Below are positions 1 through 7,971 of a stretch of DNA of 20,900 bases, in pieces. The position numbers were made by a program, and so were the translations under genes. The stretch is taken from contig DADO01000130.1 in NCBI GenBank assembly GCA_002509325.1, positions 21,768-42,667 on the forward strand. The letters run 5' to 3'. The stretch comes from Methanosarcina sp. UBA402. GTDB lineage: Archaea; Halobacteriota; Methanosarcinia; Methanosarcinales; Methanosarcinaceae. A model generated the notes under the pieces. That model searched no databases. It saw only the letters and a list, made by a program, of their open reading frames with translations, and was not told where the DNA came from. Within the stretch, counting starts at the first letter, position 1. Every line of letters starts with the position of its first letter.

Positions 1-30
1 GGTTGATCACGCCGGATAGGGGTTTAATAT

Positions 31-120
31 TTTTGATCAAACTTTTTTTGAAAAGGTTTGCGGTTGACTACGCTGCTGCTAGGGGTTTTGATCAAACTTT
101 TTTTGAAAAAGTTTGTGATC
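31..120. repeat. Two copies of a 30-bp AT-rich repeat, the second a foldback
   Basis: A 30-bp sequence built around TTTTGATCAAACTTTTTTTG occurs at 31-60 and 86-115 with one mismatch. In the second copy the right side continues so that GATC plus AAACTTTTT at 90-102 can pair with AAAAAGTTT plus GATC at about 106-120, with a small bulge, giving a hairpin. I see no convincing gene in 1-370. An 88-codon minus-strand reading frame at 79-345 is dominated by low-complexity repeats and has no family resemblance. The hairpin lies downstream of hisB and could act in transcript ending, which is inference. Confidence 0.6.
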
Positions 121-299
121 AAACACAACCGTTGCACCGCTTGACTGCGCTTTCACATTATCTTCCAGTTTCGATCTGACTTTTAATAAAAGTTTACTAT
201 TAAGCCCGTTTCGAGACCCAAAATGAAATTTGGGTAAATCAGCTCCCCAAGCGAGTTGAAAATGTAGCATTTCTTGTCCATAATTTATCCTTCTTGAGC

Positions 300-345
300 G
301 CAGAGAAGCAGAGCGAAGCGGAGCGAAGCGGAGCGAAAAGGGCAC
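300..345. repeat. Short tandem repeat of GAGCGAAGCG type
   Basis: Between about 300 and 345 the motif GAGCGAAGCG is repeated with small variations and is noticeably GC-richer than its surroundings. It lies just downstream of the hisB stop codon. No function is evident. Confidence 0.55.
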
Positions 346-370
346 TTTGCTCCCGGAGCGGAAACTCGGG

Positions 371-946
371 TTAGAGAACTCCTTTAGTGCTCTTTATCTC
401 GTTACCTTCGATTTTTACAGCCCGTTTCATAGCATAGGCAAAAGCCTTGAAAAGAGCCTCGATCTTGTGATGGTCATTATCACCATAGACGCTCGCATGG
501 ATGGTAATTTTTGCATTTGAGGCAAGCGTTTCAAAGAAATGTTCCACGAGCTGGGTACTGAACTGCCCCACCTGAGGGGCTGCAAACTCGGCTTTCAGGA
601 CGAGATAGCTGCGCCCGCCTATATCCAGGGCAACCTCGGCAAGAGCTTCGTCCATTGGAATTCTGGCTTCCCCAAAACGGGCAATACCCGCCATATCTCC
701 GAGTGAATCTGCAAACACTTTTCCGAGAACTATTGCTGTGTCTTCTACCAGGTGGTGCTCATCCACATAAAGGTCGCCGTCCGCCTGTACCATAAGGTCG
801 AACTCTGCATGCCTTGCAAAAGAAGTAAGCATATGGTCAAAAAATCCGATCCCTGTATTTATATCTGCAATCCCGGTACCATCAAGATTCAGTTCAAGCT
901 GGATGTCGGTTTCCTTTGTCTTGCGGGATATTCTGCCTGTTCTCAT
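371..946 (-). CDS. hisB: Imidazoleglycerol-phosphate dehydratase
   Basis: This 191-residue protein is the monofunctional enzyme that dehydrates imidazoleglycerol phosphate to imidazole-acetol phosphate in histidine biosynthesis. The length is typical of the single-domain family; no phosphatase domain is attached. The metal-binding histidine motifs are visible: DHMLTSFARH near residues 37-46, DEHHLVEDTA near 62-71 and the second-half DNDHHKIEALFKAF near residue 155. It is the last of three same-strand histidine genes (hisG, hisA, hisB), 212 bp after hisA, so it may have its own promoter or be co-transcribed. The start is an ATG at 946. I see only a weak purine-rich stretch as ribosome binding site. 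The family assignment is secure. Confidence 0.97.
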   Translation of the reverse strand: MRTGRISRKTKETDIQLELNLDGTGIADINTGIGFFDHMLTSFARHAEFDLMVQADGDLYVDEHHLVEDTAIVLGKVFADSLGDMAGIARFGEARIPMDEALAEVALDIGGRSYLVLKAEFAAPQVGQFSTQLVEHFFETLASNAKITIHASVYGDNDHHKIEALFKAFAYAMKRAVKIEGNEIKSTKGVL

Positions 947-1099
947 ACAGCATCACATTCTCTTTAAATTTATAAATACTTTGTATCTCGTTACCTGCTG
1001 ATCTCTGATCTCCTTTTTTCTCGGAAAATGAGAAAATGAGTAATGCAAAATGCTTCTGCCGGAAAAAAGCAGACTTTTGATCTCCATGCAGGATTGTCT

Positions 1100-1131
1100 C
1101 AATCATGCTACAATAGAAGAAATCATGCTAC
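1100..1131. repeat. Direct repeat AATCATGCTACA, two copies
   Basis: The 12-mer AATCATGCTACA occurs twice within about 30 bp in the spacer between hisA and hisB. The rest of the 212-bp spacer holds no gene that I can support. Confidence 0.5.
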
Positions 1132-1158
1132 AGTAAATTCTATTATGCCGCATTTGGC

Positions 1159-1902
1159 TCAATCTCGCATGACTGTCTCAATTGCAGCTTCAAGTGTGAA
1201 CCTGCCTGTGTAGAGAGCACTGCCTACCACAACTCCTGCTGCTCCGGTTTCCTTCAGGATCTGCAGGTCTTGCAGAGAACTAACTCCTCCGGATGCGATT
1301 ACATGAATGCTGACTGACTCTACAAGTTCTTTTGTAGGAACAGGATTTACCCCCTGCAGAAGGCCTTCACTATCTATATTTGTAAAAAGCAAGCTGCCTG
1401 CACCCAGTTCTTCAAACTTTCTGCCCATTTCCACAGGAGTTTGTGCGCATTCCTCAGTCCAGCCTTTGATCGAAATTTTCCCGTTTTTTGCATCCAAGGC
1501 TACAGTTATGCGTTCGTTCCCAAAGGCGCTGGAGAGCTGTTTTACAAGTTCCGGGTTCTGAAGCGCAGCCGTGCCGAGAATCACTCTTGAAACCCCGAGC
1601 TTAAGCAGAGAAGCTGCATCCTCAAAGCTCCGAATGCCTCCTCCTACCTGAATCCGTATTCCATTTTCTCGGTGCATGTTGACTATCTTTTCAATTATAG
1701 GGGCGTTTTTGCGCTCTCCTTCAATTGCTCCGTCCAGATCTACAAGGTGCAGAGTCTTTGCTCCCTTTCTAACCCAATCAAGAGTAACTTCAACAGGATC
1801 GTCAAGAGTTACCATTTCACTGCCAGGCACTCCCTGCACAAGCTGAACGCACTTTCCGCCCCTCATATCCACCGCAGGAATCACTTCAAAAACCAAAGTC
1901 AC
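1159..1902 (-). CDS. hisA: ProFAR isomerase HisA
   Basis: The protein is 1-(5-phosphoribosyl)-5-[(5-phosphoribosylamino)methylideneamino]imidazole-4-carboxamide isomerase, a cytosolic TIM-barrel enzyme catalysing an Amadori rearrangement in histidine biosynthesis. The N-terminal VIPAVDMRGGKCVQL with the catalytic Asp, the mid-protein IQVGGGIRS, and the second-half FTNIDSEG and VIASGGVSSLQDL phosphate-binding loops are all present. Length (245-247 aa) matches the family. The longest frame starts at a GTG (1902), but a GGAG sequence lies only about 3 nt upstream of it and about 8 nt upstream of the in-frame TTG at 1896. That makes the TTG (protein beginning MVFEVIPAVD) the more likely start. 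It lies 90 bp after hisG and is probably co-transcribed with it. Confidence 0.96.
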   Translation of the reverse strand: MTLVFEVIPAVDMRGGKCVQLVQGVPGSEMVTLDDPVEVTLDWVRKGAKTLHLVDLDGAIEGERKNAPIIEKIVNMHRENGIRIQVGGGIRSFEDAASLLKLGVSRVILGTAALQNPELVKQLSSAFGNERITVALDAKNGKISIKGWTEECAQTPVEMGRKFEELGAGSLLFTNIDSEGLLQGVNPVPTKELVESVSIHVIASGGVSSLQDLQILKETGAAGVVVGSALYTGRFTLEAAIETVMRD

Positions 1903-1992
1903 ATCTCCTACATGCCTTTGAGAAATTTCCTTCTGTTCGTTTTTTCAGGACCATCATTTCCGGATTCTTCCCTCTTTCCAAATTTTTCCCAT

Positions 1993-2862
1993 TCAGGGCA
2001 TTATTCTTTCGATAGGGACGACAAGAACGTCCCGTGCACCAACCTTCTTCAGTTTATTTACAATGGTAAAAATCAGGTCTGCGTCCACAACAGCATGAAC
2101 TGCAAGAATGGATTCCCCGGATAATTTGCTGGTCTCAACCTTCATGACCGTTGGGCCTGACATCCCTGGCAGGACCTCTTTTACTGCCTTAAGGGAAGAT
2201 TCGGGAACATTCATCATAAGATAACGCTTCTGCTTTGCATTGAGCACACTTTCCAGTGCTGTTTTGATATCCAGAATTTTGTCCTTTGTCTTGAGGCTTT
2301 CTTTGTTTGCTATCAGGTAAACTGTAGAAGAAAAAACTGTATCAATAGCTTTTAAGCGGTTTATTATCAGAGTGGTTCCTGAGCTTGAGATGTCCACGAT
2401 CGCGTTCGCAATTCCCACGTGCGGAGTCATCTCACAGGCACCACTGACCTTTATGATCTCAACGTTGACTCCAAGCTTTTTGAAGTACTGATTCGTAATT
2501 TCCGGAAACTCGGTTGCAATTTTTTTGCCTTCAAGATCCTGAGCTTTCTGAAATTTCGAGTCTTCAGGAACGGCCAGAACAAGGTTGGCTTTTCCAAAAT
2601 TCAGGTCCAGAAGAGCTTCAACCTTTGCTCCTCTTTCCGTAATAAGGTCCATGCCTGTAATGCCGACGTCTGCAGCTCCGTCCTGCACATACTCAGGGAT
2701 GTCAGCGGCTCTGGCAAAGAGAATATGGATATCCGGGTCTATTGTTTTTGCAAAGAGTTTTCGACTTTCAGCTCCTCCACTGATTGGGAGCCCTGCATCT
2801 TTGAAAATAGAAATTGTGGGTTCATAAAGGCGCCCTTTATTGGGTATTGCAATTCGAATCAT
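1993..2862 (-). CDS. hisG: ATP phosphoribosyltransferase, long form
   Basis: HisG catalyses the first committed step of histidine synthesis, joining ATP and PRPP. At 289 residues it is the long form, which carries a C-terminal ACT-like regulatory domain (about residues 215-289, including ILAVHAVVDADLIFTIVNKLKKVGA). It should therefore be feedback-inhibited by histidine and not need HisZ. The catalytic part shows AIPNKGRLYEP at the N-terminus, GAADVGITGMDLI near residue 60 and the PRPP-binding stretch DISSSGTTL near residue 158. The ATG at 2862 is preceded on the minus strand by AAGAGGAAATATTAG, placing GAGG about 9 nt before the start. It is the first gene of the minus-strand histidine group and is divergent from the methionine adenosyltransferase gene. 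Confidence 0.97.
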   Translation of the reverse strand: MIRIAIPNKGRLYEPTISIFKDAGLPISGGAESRKLFAKTIDPDIHILFARAADIPEYVQDGAADVGITGMDLITERGAKVEALLDLNFGKANLVLAVPEDSKFQKAQDLEGKKIATEFPEITNQYFKKLGVNVEIIKVSGACEMTPHVGIANAIVDISSSGTTLIINRLKAIDTVFSSTVYLIANKESLKTKDKILDIKTALESVLNAKQKRYLMMNVPESSLKAVKEVLPGMSGPTVMKVETSKLSGESILAVHAVVDADLIFTIVNKLKKVGARDVLVVPIERIMP

Positions 2863-2942
2863 CTAATATTTCCTCTTAGTAATCTGCCGGGAAACTTTTC
2901 CCCTGCTAAACTTATCCAAGTAAAAACGTTTATCCAGAATAC

Positions 2943-2962
2943 TCTAATAATATATAATATAG
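2943..2962 (-). promoter_or_regulatory. Candidate TATA box for the hisG transcript
   Basis: Read on the minus strand, a CTATATTATATATTATT stretch lies about 80-100 bp before the hisG ATG. Allowing about 25 bp to a start site would leave a leader of some 55-60 nt. The placement fits an archaeal TATA element, but the whole spacer is AT-rich, so this is only a candidate. Confidence 0.35.
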
Positions 2963-2976
2963 ACTTCACGGTAAGA

Positions 2977-3342
2977 TCTCATAGAAGTTTTTCTTTTGAG
3001 AAGAAAAGTCAATAGTTAAGCTATAGATTAGCTCACTACTTATAAGTTAATTTAAAGAGCTGATCTGTGGAATTTTAAATTGGAGATAAGGAAATAAGTT
3101 TTTAGTTAGGAAATCAGTTTTTAGAAAGTCAATTACTTATAGTAATGAAAGCATGAGAAAAATTATATAGGCCCAGTAATTTAATAGAAAAATGGCTTTC
3201 AAGTCAATATAATAATATTCTCATAACAATATCGGAATTATTAATAATAAAATGCTATGAATAACAGCAGACTGATTATACAGCTGACCGAAGAGAATAA
3301 CATAATTACATCAACATTTACTAATAGAACTATTATTAATTT
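2977..3342. other. AT-rich divergent spacer, no gene seen
   Basis: This non-coding stretch lies between hisG and the divergent methionine adenosyltransferase gene. It is very AT-rich and includes several TATA-like strings, such as ATTATATAGG near 3160 and AATATAATAATATT near 3206, either of which could serve the rightward gene. I find no open frame with family resemblance and no RNA-gene-like fold that I can support. Confidence 0.5.
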
Positions 3343-3360
3343 TTGAAAAAGAGGATCCAA

Positions 3361-4557
3361 ATGGCCCGAAATATCAAAGTGGAAGAGCTCTTTCAAACCC
3401 CGGTTGAGAAGCAGCAGATAGAGCTTGCGGAACGCAAAGGGATAGGGCATCCTGATAGCATATCAGATGGACTTGCCGAAGCCGTAAGTCGTGCACTATG
3501 CAAGGAATACATAAGCAAATGTGGAACTGTACTCCACCACAATACCGACGAAACCCAAATTGTAGCCGGAAGGTCTAGCCCCAGATTTGGGGGAGGGGAA
3601 GTGCTGCAGCCGATATATATTCTGCTGGTAGGCAGAGCAACAAAGGAGTTCGAAGGGATAGAGTTTGCTACTGAATCTGTGGCCCTTCAAGCTGCTAGAG
3701 GATACCTTAAAAATACCATTGTAAACATAGATCTTGAAAGAGATGTAATAATGGACTGTAAACTCGGGACAGGATCCTCAGACCTTAGGGATGTCTTCAA
3801 AAGAGACCGAATCCCGGTTGCAAATGACACCTCATTCGGAGTTGGGCATGCACCATTTTCCGAGCTTGAAAACATTATATACAATACCGAGAGGAAACTG
3901 CTCACAGACCTTAAGACGCGTATGCCTGCAATAGGAGAAGATATAAAGGTCATGGGGCTCAGGGATGGAGACGATATATCCCTTACAATATGCAGCGGCA
4001 TGATAGGAAAATATCTCGACGACCTGGACAGCTATATAAGCATGACTCAGGAAATGAAGACTTATGTCGAGGAACTCGCAGCCCAGTATACTGAACGCGA
4101 TGTGAAAGTCTACATTAACACTGGAGATGATCTGAAAACCAGTTCTGTTTTCCTTACAGTTACAGGTACTTCAGCTGAGATGGGAGATGATGGTTCAGTA
4201 GGGCGTGGAAACCGCTGCAATGGACTGATTACGCCAAATAGGCCTATGAGTATGGAGGCAACCAGTGGAAAGAACCCGATTAACCATATAGGCAAAATTT
4301 ACAACCTTCTCTCGACCCAGATGGCCCGCGATATTGTAAAGCAGGTTCCAGATGTCCAGGATGTTTATATCAGGCTGCTTTCCCAGATAGGAAAACCAAT
4401 TGACCAGCCACTCGTTGCAAGTGCACAGATTATCCCCACGGAAGGCACTTCTTTTGCGAAGGTCAAAGCTGAAACCGAAGTTGTCATTGATGACTGGCTT
4501 TCCAATGTGACAAAGATTACCGAAATGGTAATTAAAGGAGAATTAGATACTTTTTAA
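3361..4557 (+). CDS. mat: Archaeal S-adenosylmethionine synthetase
   Basis: The product makes S-adenosylmethionine from methionine and ATP, the methyl donor for the whole cell and for the restriction methyltransferase downstream. It belongs to the archaeal MAT family, distinct in sequence from bacterial MetK. Visible family blocks are RKGIGHPDSISDGLAEAVSRAL (about residues 27-47), the GVGHAPFSELE block near 160, and the strongly conserved GDDGSVGRGNRCNGLI followed by RPMSMEATSGKNPINHIGKIYN (about 278-318). The 398-residue length is typical. I start it at the ATG at 3361 because AAAGAGGATCCAA places GAGG about 7 nt upstream; an in-frame TTG at 3343 would add six residues but has no ribosome binding site. 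It appears monocistronic. Confidence 0.96.
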   Translation: MARNIKVEELFQTPVEKQQIELAERKGIGHPDSISDGLAEAVSRALCKEYISKCGTVLHHNTDETQIVAGRSSPRFGGGEVLQPIYILLVGRATKEFEGIEFATESVALQAARGYLKNTIVNIDLERDVIMDCKLGTGSSDLRDVFKRDRIPVANDTSFGVGHAPFSELENIIYNTERKLLTDLKTRMPAIGEDIKVMGLRDGDDISLTICSGMIGKYLDDLDSYISMTQEMKTYVEELAAQYTERDVKVYINTGDDLKTSSVFLTVTGTSAEMGDDGSVGRGNRCNGLITPNRPMSMEATSGKNPINHIGKIYNLLSTQMARDIVKQVPDVQDVYIRLLSQIGKPIDQPLVASAQIIPTEGTSFAKVKAETEVVIDDWLSNVTKITEMVIKGELDTF

Positions 4558-4589
4558 GGAAAATAAACATTATCGAGAGGAACCTTCCA

Positions 4590-4626
4590 GTTCTTTTCAC
4601 AATATTTTTATTTTGTATTTTCCCGT
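4590..4626 (+). terminator. T-rich transcript end after the methionine adenosyltransferase gene
   Basis: The sequence after the stop codon contains several closely spaced T-runs (TTCTTTTCAC, ATTTTTATTTTG, TATTTTCCC). This is the usual appearance of archaeal intrinsic termination signals. There is no strong hairpin. Confidence 0.4.
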
Positions 4627-4659
4627 GACGATTTTTAACTAATTATTCTTATTAAGAGT

Positions 4660-4722
4660 AGTTTATTCTTAATGAAAAATAGTTTATTCTTAATGAAAAA
4701 TAGTTTATTTCTTATGAGAAAT
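4660..4722. repeat. Three tandem copies of a 21-bp unit
   Basis: The unit AGTTTATTCTTAATGAAAAAT is perfect at 4660-4680 and 4681-4701 and degenerate at 4702-4722. It lies in the 380-bp gene-free spacer between the methionine adenosyltransferase gene and tRNA-Tyr, which otherwise shows only AT-rich sequence and tRNA promoter candidates. Confidence 0.75.
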
Positions 4723-4864
4723 TAGTAATACTTATTAAAATAATTGTCCATGTCTAGCGGAGAGATTACTTACTTTTAATGGAAAATTGCTTTTAAAGAC
4801 TATATTACGGCATGAGCTTACGTACCGAATTTTTATAAAATTGAGCTTATATGCCATTCCAGCG

Positions 4865-4893
4865 TAAAACATATATACCATCACCATATATGA
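4865..4893 (+). promoter_or_regulatory. TATA-like elements upstream of tRNA-Tyr
   Basis: Two TATA-like strings, ACATATATACC near 4868 and CCATATATGAGG near 4884, lie about 45-70 bp before the mature tRNA-Tyr 5' end. This fits an archaeal promoter with a short 5' leader removed by RNase P. Confidence 0.4.
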
Positions 4894-4938
4894 GGATGGT
4901 GCACTCAAGCAGTGCAGCACTGGATCAAGATACATTGT

Positions 4939-5054
4939 CCCGCCTTAACTCAGTGGTAGAGTGCGCGGCTGTAGTTCGGCTCGTACGGGAAAAATTACCC
5001 GTACATTTCCGCGCAGGCACCGCGATGTCCCCGGTTCGAGTCTGGGAGGCGGGA
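4939..5054 (+). tRNA. tRNA-Tyr (GTA) with a 44-nt intron
   Basis: The acceptor strands CCCGCCT (4939-4945) and AGGCGGG (5047-5053) pair fully, with discriminator A at 5054. The C1-G72 pair is the archaeal tyrosine identity pair. The D stem is ACTC/GAGT, the anticodon stem CGCGG/CCGCG (4964-4968, 5020-5024) and the T stem CCCGG/CTGGG around TTCGAGT. The anticodon GTA is at 4971-4973. An intron at 4975-5018 interrupts the canonical position after base 37. The splice region forms the archaeal bulge-helix-bulge: CTGT pairs with GCAG as a 4-bp central helix, flanked by three-base bulges AG^T and GC^A. Inside the intron, GTACGGG and CCCGTAC form a 7-bp hairpin. The mature tRNA is 72 nt and CCA is not encoded. 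Confidence 0.95.
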
Positions 5055-5089
5055 CCTGAAATATTTACCAGAATCGAACTTTCCAACGG

Positions 5090-5105
5090 GAACATATATA
5101 TATTA
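5090..5105 (+). promoter_or_regulatory. TATA-like element upstream of tRNA-Asp
   Basis: The string ACATATATATATTAAAA lies about 65-75 bp before the mature tRNA-Asp end and is the best promoter candidate between the two tRNA genes. Confidence 0.35.
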
Positions 5106-5167
5106 AAAAAGCGTTTAAGGTTTGCTCGCATCGCGGGTAAAAAAACAGCAGCAAAAGAGACCGAAGT

Positions 5168-5240
5168 GTCCGGATAGTGTAGAGGCCCATCATGGAGCCC
5201 TGTCGAGGCTCCGACCCGGGTTCGAATCCCGGTCCGGGCG
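5168..5240 (+). tRNA. tRNA-Asp (GTC)
   Basis: The acceptor strands GTCCGGA and TCCGGGC pair, with one G-T pair at 2-71, and the discriminator is G. The anticodon arm GAGCC-CTGTCGA-GGCTC carries anticodon GTC, and the T arm is CCGGG-TTCGAAT-CCCGG. The weak D arm (GTGT with a TCAT partner) is usual for archaeal tRNA-Asp. There is no intron and CCA is not encoded. A run of Ts follows at 5242-5250. Confidence 0.95.
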
Positions 5241-5241
5241 C

Positions 5242-5252
5242 TTCTTTTTTCT
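5242..5252 (+). terminator. Oligo-T terminator after tRNA-Asp
   Basis: CTTCTTTTTTCT follows the tRNA 3' end directly, the typical archaeal termination signal for a tRNA transcript. Confidence 0.55.
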
Positions 5253-5270
5253 CATTATTAGTAGTTCATA

Positions 5271-5494
5271 TTTTGTTTTAAAGGTAATTACAAATTAATT
5301 TTGTTTTAAAAATAATTACAAATTAATTTTGTTTTAAAGATAATTACAAATTAATTTTGTTTTAAAGGTAATTACAAATTAATTTTGTTTTAAAGATAAT
5401 TACAAATTAATCTTGTTTTAAAGATAATTACAAATTAATTTTGTTTTAAAGGTAATTACAAATTAATCTTGTTTTAAAGATAATTACAAATTAA
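5271..5494. repeat. 28-bp tandem array, eight copies
   Basis: Eight uninterrupted head-to-tail copies of a 28-bp unit begin at 5271, 5299, 5327, 5355, 5383, 5411, 5439 and 5467. The unit starts TTTTGTTTTAAAG and ends ATTACAAATTAA. Copies differ mainly at one purine position (GGTAATT versus GATAATT or AATAATT) and at TTTTG versus TCTTG. Across each junction the ends TTAATTTTG and CAAATTAA form a near-palindrome. The array lies between tRNA-Asp and the M24 peptidase gene. The remainder of the spacer to about 5720 has no gene that I can support. Confidence 0.9.
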
Positions 5495-5740
5495 TATTCA
5501 CCAGCTTTTTGCTCTTGATTTTTGCTCTGGCCTGATCCCAGGTTTTCAGGCTAATTTTAATTCACCTCTTATCTGGTTTTATCCAATCTATCTTTTTCTC
5601 CTTTTATTCTAGATCATCCCCGGGCTTTTTGGAATGGCTTTTTAGAAATTTTGAAACTAAGCCTGAGATTAGATAGAAAAGGAAACTATGTAAGAGAAAA
5701 GCGCATTAAAAATTAGAAAACTGGGAAGGAGGGCACGAGA

Positions 5741-7579
5741 ATAGAGTTTGAATCCAACATCCTGGATGATTCCCGGAAAAATATTAGCAGCATACGGGAG
5801 AGATTGGAAGTTACCCGAGAAAAAATGGAGATTGAAACCCTCGTTTTCATTGAAGCTACGAAACAGTTCACATCGGAATGGATTCAGAGAGAAATTGAAA
5901 TGTCCACGGCTTCTCCTGAGAGTTTGTCTTGTCCTGCAAATATAAGATTCCATGACAGGAAGCCTGAGGAACCAAACCTGGACCTAAAAGAGCTGCCCCT
6001 CAAAATATCAGATATTGTAGAAACTCATCTCAACCGCGACGATTACTGGATTCATAGAAACAAACAATTTCAGCCTGACATTTCCAGGGATTACGTGGAA
6101 TTTAAAAGGGAAAAAATTCGAAAGGAACTGACTTCAAGCGTTCGAAGAATCCTTGGTTGTGCCACCGAACTTTTCTGGGAACTGGAGGAAGGGGAACCTG
6201 AGAATAAAGCATGGGTAAAAGAAATGGGAAGGAGGAGGTATGCGTGTTATCTCAGGTTCTCGGACGAAATGACAGCGTCTCTGAACCGCTATTTTCCGAT
6301 GCTTGAGGAGCTTTTTATTCTAAACTACGAGATGAAAGAAGAAATGTTAAAGATAGAGGGAAAAAGGCCTGACAACAAGACCTATATGCACAAAACCAGA
6401 TTACCTTGCATGACAGAGTCAGAATTCAGCATGAGACAGGCCCTTGAAGAAGCAGGAACTGATGCTTATCTCATGACAGGGAATCTTCATAATTCCGACA
6501 TTTATTACGTGACCCGCTTTTTGGCTTCCGACGACTTCACGTACCTGCAAACCGACAGGGAAGAAGAAGTACTTTTTATTTCGGATATGGAAAAAGGAAG
6601 AGCTCAAATCGAGTCAAGGGTCCCCACGATAAAAACATTGCAGGATCTGGGCTATAGGGAGAAGATAAAAGAAAAGAAAGATCCTTCTATTGCCTATGCA
6701 GCCTGTCTGTCCGAACTGCTTGCGGGAGAAGGGATAAAGAAAATTGGAGTGCCTTACGATTTTCCGATTTTCTACTCAAATTTCCTCAAAGAAGCAGGTT
6801 TCTCTATAGTGCCCATAAAAAGCCCGTTCAGGAAAATCAGGAGCTTGAAAAAACTGGAAGAACTTGAAGCCATAAAGTATGCCCAGATGGCTGGAGAAAA
6901 AGCCATGGAAGCCGCAATAGCCTTGATAGCAGGAGCAGAAGAAAGGGAAGGCTTTCTCTATCATGAAGGGGAAGTACTGACAGGAACTAAATTACTTTCG
7001 GCCATAGATCATACTCTGCTTGACTATGGATGCGAGGCTGAAGAGACTATTGTTTCATGCGGCAGTGATACAGCAAATCCCCATGGAACTACGGACGGCC
7101 CTTTAAGGGCAAATGCCCCTATTATCCTGGATATTTTCCCGAGAAGCAAGAAAAAACGTTATTTTGCGGACATGACCCGCACTGTCCTGCATGGAGAAGC
7201 TTCGGAAGAGCTCAAAAAAATGTATGAGACCGTGCTTGCAGCGCAGAAAAAAGGGCTTGAGATGGTCAAGCCAGGAATACAGGCAGCTGAGGTGCATAAC
7301 GCCGTCTGTGACGTCTTCGAAGCACACGGTTATGATACCTACCGAAGCGGAGCAAAGGTCGGGTTTATCCACTCCACTGGACATGGAGTTGGGCTCGACG
7401 TGCATGAGCTTCCAAGTGTTGGAGAAAACGGGGTTTTACTTGAGGCAGGCAATGTGATTACTATCGAACCTGGCTTATACTACCCTGAAATTGGAGGAAT
7501 ACGACTCGAAGATATGGTCCTGGTTACTGAAAAAGGATGTCAGAACCTTACAGGACTGGAAAAGAGATTTGTATTATAA
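5741..7579 (+). CDS. M24-family metallopeptidase with long N-terminal extension
   Basis: The C-terminal ~390 residues are a complete creatinase/Xaa-Pro-aminopeptidase-type M24 protein: a creatinase N-like region (from MTESEFSMRQALEEAG) and then the pita-bread catalytic domain. All five metal ligands are visible: the Asp of LDIFP, the Asp of FADMTRT, the His of STGHGVGLDVHE, the Glu of TIEPG and the Glu of RLEDM. Cleavage of X-Pro dipeptides or another small-peptide or C-N bond is likely, but the substrate is not fixed by sequence. The first ~200 residues are an additional charged, probably helical region that I do not recognise. The start is uncertain. The first ordinary start codon is TTG at 5804, without a good ribosome binding site. 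The frame is open and coding-like back to 5717, and GGAGG at 5728-5732 sits about 8 nt before an in-frame ATA at 5741, which I use here provisionally. Confidence 0.85.
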   Translation: MEFESNILDDSRKNISSIRERLEVTREKMEIETLVFIEATKQFTSEWIQREIEMSTASPESLSCPANIRFHDRKPEEPNLDLKELPLKISDIVETHLNRDDYWIHRNKQFQPDISRDYVEFKREKIRKELTSSVRRILGCATELFWELEEGEPENKAWVKEMGRRRYACYLRFSDEMTASLNRYFPMLEELFILNYEMKEEMLKIEGKRPDNKTYMHKTRLPCMTESEFSMRQALEEAGTDAYLMTGNLHNSDIYYVTRFLASDDFTYLQTDREEEVLFISDMEKGRAQIESRVPTIKTLQDLGYREKIKEKKDPSIAYAACLSELLAGEGIKKIGVPYDFPIFYSNFLKEAGFSIVPIKSPFRKIRSLKKLEELEAIKYAQMAGEKAMEAAIALIAGAEEREGFLYHEGEVLTGTKLLSAIDHTLLDYGCEAEETIVSCGSDTANPHGTTDGPLRANAPIILDIFPRSKKKRYFADMTRTVLHGEASEELKKMYETVLAAQKKGLEMVKPGIQAAEVHNAVCDVFEAHGYDTYRSGAKVGFIHSTGHGVGLDVHELPSVGENGVLLEAGNVITIEPGLYYPEIGGIRLEDMVLVTEKGCQNLTGLEKRFVL

Positions 7580-7805
7580 CGGATTACAATTTAAGAAGTT
7601 TATTATATTTCAATTATATTTCATTAGCAATAGGATAACCGTTTACTGAAGACAATCTGCTCAGATCTAAAATTTATGTTTTATAGTCAGCTAAGCTCCT
7701 GAGAAATGTCAATAATTCAGCAAATGTCAATAATTCCATTATGTTCCAGTAAGATTCCAATGAAATAATCATCCAATAATTCCAGTAAGACTTCAATAAA
7801 GTTAT

Positions 7806-7942
7806 CCAATAATCAACAAAATCATTTAATAATCAATAAAATCACATAATAATCAATAAAATCATATAATAATCAATAAATCATCCAATAATCAATAAAA
7901 TCATCTAGTAATCAATAAATCATCCAATAATCCTAATAAAAT
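7806..7942. repeat. Degenerate 19/20-bp tandem array
   Basis: About seven head-to-tail units of the form AATAATCAATAAAATCAT with a variable two-base leader (CC, TT, AT, CT) run through the spacer up to the methionine aminopeptidase gene. Units alternate between 20 and 19 bp. The 390-bp spacer from 7580 otherwise shows only AT-rich sequence with related AATTCCAGTAAGA-like fragments and no gene. Confidence 0.75.
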
Positions 7943-7971
7943 TCCAATAAAACTATTCAACAGGTGGTAAC

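Noticed and set aside
79..345. 88-codon minus-strand frame next to hisB
   Set aside because: Its sequence comes from the 30-bp AT repeat and the GAGCGAAGCG repeat; no family resemblance and no ribosome binding site.
2863..3360. SAM-responsive riboswitch before the methionine adenosyltransferase gene
   Set aside because: No recognisable SAM riboswitch stems in this AT-rich spacer, and such riboswitches are not expected in archaea.
4851..5177. 108-codon forward frame over the tRNA genes
   Set aside because: It reads through tRNA-Tyr including its intron; the RNA gene explains the sequence.
5271..5494. CRISPR array
   Set aside because: The copies abut one another with no unique spacers, so this is a tandem minisatellite.
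7806..7942. CRISPR-like repeat
   Set aside because: Units of 19-20 bp are contiguous, with no spacers and no cas genes in the window.
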